Source: Euprymna scolopes (Eukaryota > Mollusca > Cephalopoda > Sepiida > Sepiolidae). From it: DNA of 54,293 bases. Positions 47,233 through 54,293 of this stretch are shown piece by piece; the first letter of the stretch is position 1; each line of letters starts with the position of its first letter. The position numbers and the translations under genes were made by a program. The notes beneath the pieces were generated by a model. The model had not been told where the DNA came from. It did not search any database and saw nothing but the letters and a program-made list of their open reading frames with translations. The stretch covers positions 27,278,044 to 27,332,336 of the forward strand of contig CM044488.1 of NCBI GenBank assembly GCA_024364805.1. The letters run 5' to 3'.

Positions 47233-47530
47233 ATTTTCACCCCAAACAGGGCACAGTACCATTTGAATGTAAGGGGCCACTATTTGGCAACCAAATCTAC
47301 AGAAACACTAGGTAGGGAGTTGAACAGCGAGATGTCTGTTCGCATTACACTTGAATTTCTGCATATAAAGGAAGCAGAGACCTGTGGGAGAACTCCAAAG
47401 TCTAGTAGTTCAAGGGAAAAAACTATCAGAGTAAAAGGTTTTCCGACATCTCTAATGTAGGGGTGGGATTTTGCTGCTTGTCGGGTTAGTCAAGGATATT
47501 TATATCAAAGGGAGACAAATGCTAAGAGAT
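47233..47530 (-). mobile_element. LINE 3' end, CR1/Jockey-like
   Basis: The plus strand matches 34272-34560 block by block: ttcaccccaaacagggcaca, ttcgcattacacttgaattt, caagggaaaaaactatcaga and ttgtcgggtt. The minus strand therefore carries the same LINE C-terminal tail and 3' UTR. The copy is more decayed than the one at 34.3 kb and its frame is broken. Confidence 0.78.
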
Positions 47531-49582
47531 TCCATACAACTTATCTCAAGTCATATGTTAGGTATGTGTATATGTTTATATATTTGTATGCACCGGATTC
47601 ACTCCTAAACTAATTAACTGATTGTTATAAATTTTAGAATACAAGTACTGTGCATAACGGGTCAAATGTGGTCTATATTTAGTTTGATGTAAAGATGATA
47701 AAAATGGGGTAGAAATCTCCAATTCTTGTGAAATTTTAACAATAAGTGAATTAATATTCCTTAAATTTCCGTTCCTATAAGATATTTAAAATAGATTTTT
47801 AAATGTTAACACAATCTCCCATTTGAAATTTCAAATAATTCAGATTTGCATTGAATTAGATTCATAGTCATTCAGTATTAATTAAGCGTGGTTCCCTGAT
47901 TTTAAGTTTTTTAAGACCCCTTGAACTTAAACCTGAAAATTGATACATTTTGTAGAAACTTATATAATGGATTTTAATCAAAAGTGAAATAAGAATTGTA
48001 GGCATAATGATAAGCTTTAGTATCATTATAAGTTTATTTTAATCTTTAGTAAGGGGACATAAAAGTTCCCCAAAATGTTCAAGGAATTAATTATACTTAT
48101 CCTAGAACAAGCCCTCTTGTAGTAACATATATATAAGGTTATTCAGAAGATGATGACGAATTTCAGAAATAAAAATTCATTGAATTTATGTGGAATCCAT
48201 TTTAGAGATTTTTCACCTTGGTCAGACTCAAATACCGAAATAATTTTTATTTTTTCAACAGTTTTCCTTCAAATGCTCAGTGTCAAGAGTACATGCAAAA
48301 AAAAGTATAAAAACATAAAAACACTGCAAGTTTTTAAAATCGTGTATAAAAAAAAAATGTCGCCTTATTATTTGCCCTTAAGAGCTTTGAAAGAGTGTGG
48401 TATCACACCTTAGTTTCCATTATTCCCAGATCCTATTTTACCTGTAATGGTAGTATATGTTAATGTTTGGCTATAAAGGAAGGAACATGAAAGAACATTA
48501 TTAGAATTTAATGAGACAAACAGGCTTGACCACTTTGATTCAAGTCATTTATGAATTGATCGAATGACTCATAAAACATGCAGTCATAATTGTTGATGTT
48601 TTTTTTTTTCTTGTCTGAAAACTTATGTAACAACTCAATAAACAAGCGAAATGATTAATGACAAGTTCGAATCCAGTTCTACAGAAACACTTTCACCCAG
48701 GATATTGGCAATCATCATGTGGTTCAATATCTTTCAAGAAAGAATTCTAACTTGAAAGATATTGAGGAAACGAATGCCAAATACAGAATCTTCCAATTCA
48801 TATGAAATGAATAAATGAAACAAATTGATAAACTTTTAAAAAAGACAGGGAGATAATGTGTGCATGTTATATTTAACTTTTCTGGCATCATTTTCTAGTC
48901 AAGATTAAAAGTTAAGAATATCTATTAAATATTTTCCATCCATTTTTAATTATTTAGGTTTATGATTACTATTGAAATGACTGGAACATGAGAGCAAAAA
49001 AAAAAAAAAAAATTCTAGATAAAATTCAGTTCTAAATGAAACTTTTTTTGGAGGTTGAAGGTTCAATCTTCAATGTAGGTAATACTAATACAATTTTAAA
49101 TTAGTTAAAACTTCTACTTGGACATTGGTTGATGGAACAAGGGCATGCTACCGATTAAATAAAAGATTCCGTCAGAAATTCTGTGCAGATACCTGAATTC
49201 GACAAAACACACCTGAAGAAGGTAGAAGGTTACATTGGTCAAAGCATGAATTTCAGCAAATATTTCTAAACAAATGTCCCGTCTTATCTATACACCTATA
49301 AAATTCAGTTTTTTTTTCTCACTCTGACATTGATATTAAAAGCCTACTTTTTCTATTTAAAATGACTAAAATGAACTTAATATACTCCGTCATGGATATG
49401 CGAGCGACTTCATGAAGGTTAACTAATTTGCATATTTCTTTAAAAAACGAATGTCATTAATTAATTATTAGATGATTGGTTTTATTTAACTATTACGCTT
49501 AATTCTTTTTATGCTTACTTTTCACGTTGTGCATAATTGCATAGAATTTAGGATGAACATGTTCTAGTACACTGATATTAAC

Positions 49583-49589
<7 letters not shown>
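47531..49589. other. Noncoding stretch
   Basis: AT-rich, with a perfect 15-bp hairpin at 48724-48765 (listed separately) and a poly(A) at 48996-49011. No gene found. Confidence 0.5.
48724..48765. repeat. Perfect 15-bp inverted repeat
   Basis: TCAATATCTTTCAAG at 48724-48738 and CTTGAAAGATATTGA at 48751-48765 are exact reverse complements around a 12-base loop. It does not coincide with any element I can recognise. Confidence 0.9.
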
Positions 49590-49644
<55 letters not shown>

Positions 49645-50035
49645 AACGTCTACCAGACTCCTTTCTGAATATGTAGTCTACAGGCTTGAAAATTGATATA
49701 TAGAGTGTTTGGACCACAGAAAAAATTTTTGATTTGGTTTTTAGCCTGTAAAAATATGTAAGGGATCAAAATTGAAACAACAAAAAAAAATTAGTTGACC
49801 TTGGCAGGAGTAAATTGATTAATTTCAGAGCATGCATACATTTTTAGCTTTAAATCATTTAATTTTTAGCATTTTTTTTTATCCATCTGGTGATAATTCA
49901 GACAATAAAAATGAAGGCTGAAGCCCTAAACTATGGCTAGAGTGCTGAATATTTTTGTTTCGATTCCAGCTGATGGCACTGAAGACTTCTTTTTTTTACT
50001 TTTGAAATCATTACTATATTAATTCAATATGAAGT
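49590..50035 (+). mobile_element. Helitron-like fragment with tRNA-like boxes
   Basis: After (GT)n at 49590-49642 come phrases related to the 2.2-2.8 kb Helitron interior (gggatcaaaattga, ttgacctt). The 3' part, 49932-50030, is a copy of the reverse complement of 54150-54260 (ctatggctagagtgctgaat; tcgattccagctgatggcac; 'acttttgaaatcattactat'). It contains TGGCTAGAGTG (49934-49944) and GTTTCGATTCC (49957-49967), which fit Pol III A and B boxes, though with only 12 bases between them. The fragment ends where the Penelope-like sequence begins. Confidence 0.55.
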
Positions 50036-51560
50036 TAAGGTGGATAATAATAAAAAGATATACCTAGGGGAAACTGAATGCTTTTTTAAGGACAGATACC
50101 GAAACCATATTGCATCATTTAAAATTGGACTAGAGAATGAACCAGATGAGAATGAGGATAGAAATAAGGTTAGAACCAAAATAATTAAAAATAAGAAGAG
50201 GAACACATTAGGCGATTGGGTTAGGGAAGTATGTAAGAATAAAAAGATTTTGAATTATAATGGTCAATAGCAGATAAGGCTAGAAAGTAAACCGAATAAA
50301 TCAAAAAGATGTAATCTATGTTTACGTTAGTGAATTCTAAAGAGGGAATTTTTAAAAAGTTGGACGTTATACAAAGTTGTCTTCATTGTAATAAATTCCT
50401 ATTATCACACCAAAAACCCAATTAAAATAAATTTAAAAAAGGAAAAATTTCCAGAATATGTTGAGGGTGAAATTTAAGTGTGGAAAGAGAATGTTTAAAT
50501 TTAATACTAAAATTTTAAAATGGTGCAATAAATAATTAGATGATCGACTTAACATATAGAAACTCTAATAATTATAACCTAAATAGGAGAAATAGAAATA
50601 ATTTTGATAATTATGGGTAATAAAATAACAGAGTTATTTCAATAACACAAGAATGAAAAATCTAACATTAAGTAACTGTAAGATATGGAGACAAACTGAT
50701 TAGGATGAATTAAAATGAAATTTAATCAAAATATAAAGTTGGCGACAAATGAGGAAGAAATTGAACTGAGATTGTTATAAAGAAGATAATGTTTGAATTA
50801 TAAGTTTAAAATTAAACAAAGGTGATTAATAAATACTAAAGTCAAAATACTAAAATATGAATGCTTGGAATTTCGATAAATTGACAAAAATGAACTAAAT
50901 AGAGTTATCTCCCCCTTGCACGTAAAGATATTACGGGTGATAATGAAGAGGAAACATTAAAAATTAAAATAAAATACTTAGATGATAGAAATTGAAAAGA
51001 TAAATTTTATATTGTTGGTATAATTAGTATGGTATGAAAATAAATTTTAATTAACACGATTTAAATTAACCTTTTAATTTACAGTTCCTTTTTAAGAAAT
51101 AACAGGTTAAGCAAAGATCAACTAGTAGATCGTAAAATGTAAACAAAGTCTATACAAAACTATCACAGACTGAGGAAGAAAGAGTGACACATCTAAGTAG
51201 AAACTAGGATTTAAAGGGGTAGACTAGTATTTGGGTAATAAAAAAATTATTAAAATAAATAAAAAACATACAAAAGATTAAATTAATATTAGAATAGATA
51301 ATTGGTTAAAATATCATACGAAAATGGGGAGCTAACTAAATATGAAGGCGAGCGAAAAATAAAAAGCAAAAGGAAAATATAAGGATGGTGTAGAGATAGG
51401 TCCAACTGCTTGATCTCTTAAAATAGAGATTATGTATGACTAGTGTATTTTGTCGTCTGAAGATTAGCTATTTTGGAATATTTTTAAATGATATGATATT
51501 TAAAATTGGTTATGAAACAATTGTAACGCATAAGAAAAATACACAATATGATGTTCTCAT
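50036..51560 (+). mobile_element. Penelope-like element, 3' part
   Basis: At 50055-50110 the plus strand encodes IYLGETECFFKDRYRNHIAS, the start of the GIY-YIG endonuclease domain that ends the Penelope-like ORF. Further along, KPNKSKRCNLCLR and, shifted, CLHCNKFLLSH correspond to the C-terminal cysteine and the NKFLL motif of that domain. The reverse transcriptase, which lies upstream in complete elements, is missing: the piece is cut at the Helitron junction. About 1 kb of A-rich DNA follows, probably UTR, then a hammerhead at 51452-51530, as expected for Penelope-like terminal repeats. The copy is broken. Confidence 0.75.
51452..51530 (+). ncRNA. Hammerhead ribozyme motif in a Penelope-like 3' end
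   Basis: The core is CTGAAGA (51457-51463; position 7 is variable in hammerheads), GAAA (51514-51517) and the cleavage triplet GTA ending at 51525. Stem II is long: TAGCTATTTT-type strand pairing with AAAATTGGTTA with two mismatches and G-U pairs. Stem III is very short (ACA/TGT), which is characteristic of Penelope hammerheads. Stem I next to the core is CGT/ACG. It lies about 1 kb downstream of the GIY-YIG sequence. Confidence 0.65.
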
Positions 51561-51589
51561 TTTATATTTTGTTGTCTTTATTTTTGCAA

Positions 51590-51594
<5 letters not shown>

Positions 51595-51662
<68 letters not shown>
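51595..51662. repeat. (TG)n microsatellite
   Basis: About 34 TG repeats ending directly at the left TIR of the Tc1-like element. A matching (TA)n(TG)n tract starts at its right end (53161-53199). Confidence 0.97.
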
Positions 51663-51663
<1 letters not shown>

Positions 51664-53160
51664 TGCCAAAAAGTAAATCTGCACTTGTCATTTTTTCATA
51701 AACTGCAAATTTAAGCTAAATTGAATACAGCTAAACAACCTATACCTCATTTGATTCGCATTTTATTTCTCTATAATTTTACCTGCTCATATTTGACTTT
51801 TAATTGAAGTATTCTAATGTTCACATCAATTCAAAAAATTAACTTCAAATTGAGAAAGCAATAAAAGAAACTCCACAGCAACAAATGAGTTAAACAAGCT
51901 TAAAATATCCACCTTTCAGGCAACAAAGCATCTCTAATCGTAATTAGTCCATATACCTAGGCTTTCTCAGTGATCGTCAGGAGCTCATTAATCTCAACCT
52001 TCCTGGTTTATCTAATCGGGAAATCGGCCGCAGATTGAAATGTGAGGAGAAAACAGTGCAAATGACTGCAAAACACTGGTAGTGTTTGTGATGTCACAAA
52101 ATCTAGTTGTCCTAGAGTTACTTCTTATGGATAAGACAATACTATCAAGATCCGCAGCCTCAGAAACAGATTTGAAATGGCTCCCAAAATCATACAATAG
52201 TGTAACCTTGTTAAAAAGTGCTTTCTTAAGAACAGATTGAAGGAATTGAATTTGCGAGGCTGTGTTGCAAGACACAAACCAATGATTTCTGTAAAGAACA
52301 GCAACGAAGATCATGACTCTTCATACTGGTCGAAAGTGATTTTTAACGATGAAAGCATGTTCAATAGGCTAGGTAGTGATGGTAGACAGAACGTCTGTCC
52401 AAGGAAGGATGAAGAATTTAATCCTAGGTGCACAGATTCAATGCTGCAAGGTAGTGGAGGTTCAGTTTTGGTGTGGGGCATTATTAGTGGCAATGGTCCA
52501 GAGTCTATAGTTTACTTGCAATATCACATTAATTTGACCAATTACATTAAAATGTTGACGGAGCATTTTCTACCCTACTTTGGCTGGAATTTGGATGATA
52601 ATCCCATCTTCATGCATGATAATGCTCCCATTCACACAGCTGACAATGTCAAAAGCTTCTTTGAAAAGCATGATATTCCGTGTCCATACTGTCCTGCACA
52701 ATCTCCAAACCTCAATCCTATCAAAAACGTATAGCATTACATCAAGCAACAGCTACGCAATGATAAAATTTCAAATCTGGAAGAACTTTAGACAAAAATT
52801 AAAGAGAAGTAGGATGCCTTTTCACCGGAGTATTGCCACAAACTAATTCAAGATTGTAGACCGTCAAATTGCAGAAGAGCTATGCTACTAAATATTAACT
52901 AGTTCATTGTATTCCTGTTATATTTGTGTTGTTCTAACAATTTTTTTTTTTTTTTTTTACTGTGGAGGAGTTTCATTTGGCCTTCTTGATTTGAAGTTAA
53001 ATTTTTTTAAATTGATGTGCACACTAATATACTTCAATTAAAAGTCAAATATGAACAGGTAAGAAGGAATGAAGGTTGTTTAAACAGTTACATTCAATTT
53101 AGCTTAAATTTGCAGTTTTTGAAAAAAAAATGACAAGTGTGAACTTTTTTGGCGCCACTG
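51664..53160 (+). mobile_element. Tc1-like transposon with ~175-bp TIRs
   Basis: Long imperfect TIRs bound the element, left 51664-51842 and right about 52985-53160. Shared blocks include gcacttgtcattttt, actgcaaatttaagctaaat, aacaacct, 'atatttgacttttaattgaa' and 'cacatcaatt'. The right terminus reads CAGTGGCGCC outward and is followed by TA. The left terminus has lost CAGTG to the adjoining (TG)n tract. The single ORF region inside encodes a DDE transposase (51960-52880). Tc1 elements insert at TA; here the target appears to have been a TA/TG microsatellite. Confidence 0.9.
51960..52880 (+). pseudogene. Tc1-like transposase, inactivated
   Basis: The N-terminal HTH is at 51995-52080: LNLPGLSNREIGRRLKCEEK then TVQMTAKHW. 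A second DNA-binding segment around 52130-52200 is frameshifted (KTILRS, FEMAPK). The catalytic domain is open from 52237: SKVIFNDESMF with the first Asp, VWGIISGNG, PIFMHDNAPIHTA with the second Asp, and PAQSPNLNPIKNV. The last motif is NPIEN in active Tc1 proteins, so the third catalytic residue (Glu) is replaced by Lys. The next codon, normally Trp, is a stop. It is flanked by matching TIRs. The copy is dead but not very old. Confidence 0.9.
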
Positions 53161-53200
<40 letters not shown>

Positions 53201-54033
53201 AAAAAGAGAAAGAAAATACACATACTAAAATGAATCAGCAGGTTTAAGGTTGTCTGGTGGCACTGCCAATAATAAGGAGGTCAATTGGAACAATACCAAA
53301 AACATTAAAAGGAAATATCTGTGTTTTTATCATAAATAAATACCGAAATTGAAAACCCACAGAAATCTCACATCCACAATCAAAATAGATGTGAGAACTG
53401 AAAATGTTAAATAAATAAGACAAAAAAAAAATAAATACAAAGCATAAAAAAATAAGATTAACTATACATGTGTTGTGTATAGCCAATTCCACACGAGGGG
53501 CAGATGCTCACCCTTTCCAATTTATGATGGGTGGGGGCTCCTACTGAGAGATTAGTCATTGCAAACAAGTGTGCAATTATTTTTAGAAGAAATTTTCAAC
53601 CTAACATCAGAAAGTTTTTTGAAAGTGCAGAAGTTTGAGAGAATTTAAGTTTGGACCAAATGAAAGTAATGTATTTTGTTTAGATATTACTGTTAAAGCG
53701 ATTGTATAAGTTTTACTTACATTTTAAGTGAATTAAAGTAATATAAATCTAAACAGACCTCCAGAGCACTGCTAAAAGCATTCCTGTTCTAGGTTCGACA
53801 ATTCCTTCACAAGTTTGAATCAGTTTATCAAGTCAAACTGCATGGTCTCAATTTTCAGATTTTTATTGGGAGGGGGATGCAGAGGAATACCTTTTGAAGT
53901 TTCAGTAAAATCTATGTTGCTAATCTCCAACTGACAATAGACATTTGATTTTGCTTTATTAGATTTATTGCTGTAAAAAGTCCTTTGTATAAAAAAAAAA
54001 TTGCCAATATAGTTAACAACGATTATTTGGAAA
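53161..54033. other. Noncoding stretch
   Basis: Starts with (TA)n(TG)n at 53161-53199, then AT-rich DNA with no gene or recognised repeat. Confidence 0.5.
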
Positions 54034-54293
54034 CTAGCAGGCCACCCTGTGTGGCCCGGCTTTAAAATATGCTTAAATATATTTTAATTCATGCAGATTT
54101 TGTATTTATTATTATAGAGTAAATTCGCTATTGACAATTGAATATTGTACCATTATTGTACCATATATTGATATGTATATAGTAATGATTTCAAAAGTAA
54201 AGACTTTGGTGCTATCAGCTGGAATAGAAATCAAAATATTTAGCGCTCTAGCCATAGTCGTTATTTAGGGAATTAGGTGTTCATTTAGCCATA
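54034..54293 (-). mobile_element. Helitron 3' end, running off the window
   Basis: Read on the minus strand it ends GGCCAC-acagg-GTGGCC, tg, CTAG^T. The perfect 6-bp hairpin is at 54040-54056 and the terminus at 54034. Upstream within the element (54150-54260) is the same sequence as 49932-50030, including A- and B-box-like motifs at 54244-54254 and 54221-54231. The 5' end lies beyond the window. Confidence 0.72.

Noticed and set aside
49200-49250. CTGAAGA followed by CAAAGC
   Set aside because: The intervening bases do not form stem II and the core GAAA is absent.
1-54293. LTR retroelement or virus-derived sequence
   Set aside because: I looked for long direct terminal repeats, gag/protease/integrase motifs and capsid-like reading frames and saw none.
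1-54293. CRISPR array, bacterial operons or plasmid features
   Set aside because: No regularly spaced short repeats with unique spacers, and no prokaryotic gene density. The window is clearly eukaryotic.

Overview
This is an AT-rich eukaryotic window with no recognisable intact host protein-coding gene, apart from one weak exon-like scrap near 16.5-16.6 kb. Long poly(A), (TA)n and (TG)n tracts, many short open frames with low-complexity translations, and the mix of repeats point to intergenic or intronic DNA of a repeat-rich invertebrate. I favour a lophotrochozoan mollusc, probably a cephalopod. That placement rests on the repeat types and the LINE protein style, not on a host gene. Two runs of N (100 and 10) mark assembly gaps.

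Layout. 2.2-2.8 kb: short Helitron with an internal ~150-bp repeat. 4.0-4.9 kb: decayed Tc1-like transposase, minus strand. 5.9-6.3 kb: LINE 3' end. 6.8-7.0 kb: 25-bp polypurine minisatellite. 8.0-9.2 kb: 5'-truncated LINE. 9.9-11.1 kb: LINE fragment, Helitron end and a 155-bp tandem duplication. 12.5-13.1 kb: Helitron carrying a tRNA-Arg-like sequence. 13.2-13.55 kb: internally deleted mariner. 18.2-18.8 kb: a near-perfect palindrome and a tRNA-headed SINE containing a canonical hammerhead ribozyme, cut by the 100-N gap. 22.0 kb: LINE scrap. 23.5-23.8 kb: foldback element. 24.7-25.5 kb: Helitron-like relic. 28.5-30.3 kb: the best LINE reverse transcriptase. 32.0 kb: a diverged U2-snRNA-derived repeat. 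34.3 kb: LINE 3' end. 38.0-38.3 kb: inverted repeat whose arms each read as a hammerhead. 38.4-39.0 kb: Helitron. 40.0 kb: 5S-rRNA-like sequence. 43.7-44.9 kb: head-to-tail array of U2-derived units. 47.2 kb: LINE 3' end. 49.6-51.56 kb: Helitron-like fragment joined to a Penelope-like element (GIY-YIG domain plus a terminal hammerhead). 51.66-53.16 kb: Tc1-like transposon with long TIRs. 54.03 kb to the end: another Helitron, minus strand.

The most interesting theme is mobile DNA built from cellular RNA parts: U2 snRNA, 5S rRNA, tRNA and self-cleaving ribozymes. Four hammerhead cores were found by eye: one in a SINE, two in an inverted-repeat element and one in a Penelope-like 3' end. The SINE copy has every core base and perfect stems II and III. 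The U2-derived array keeps the snRNA 5' hairpin and the branch-site recognition sequence.

All calls come from reading the sequence and translating by hand. No alignment, folding program or database was used.
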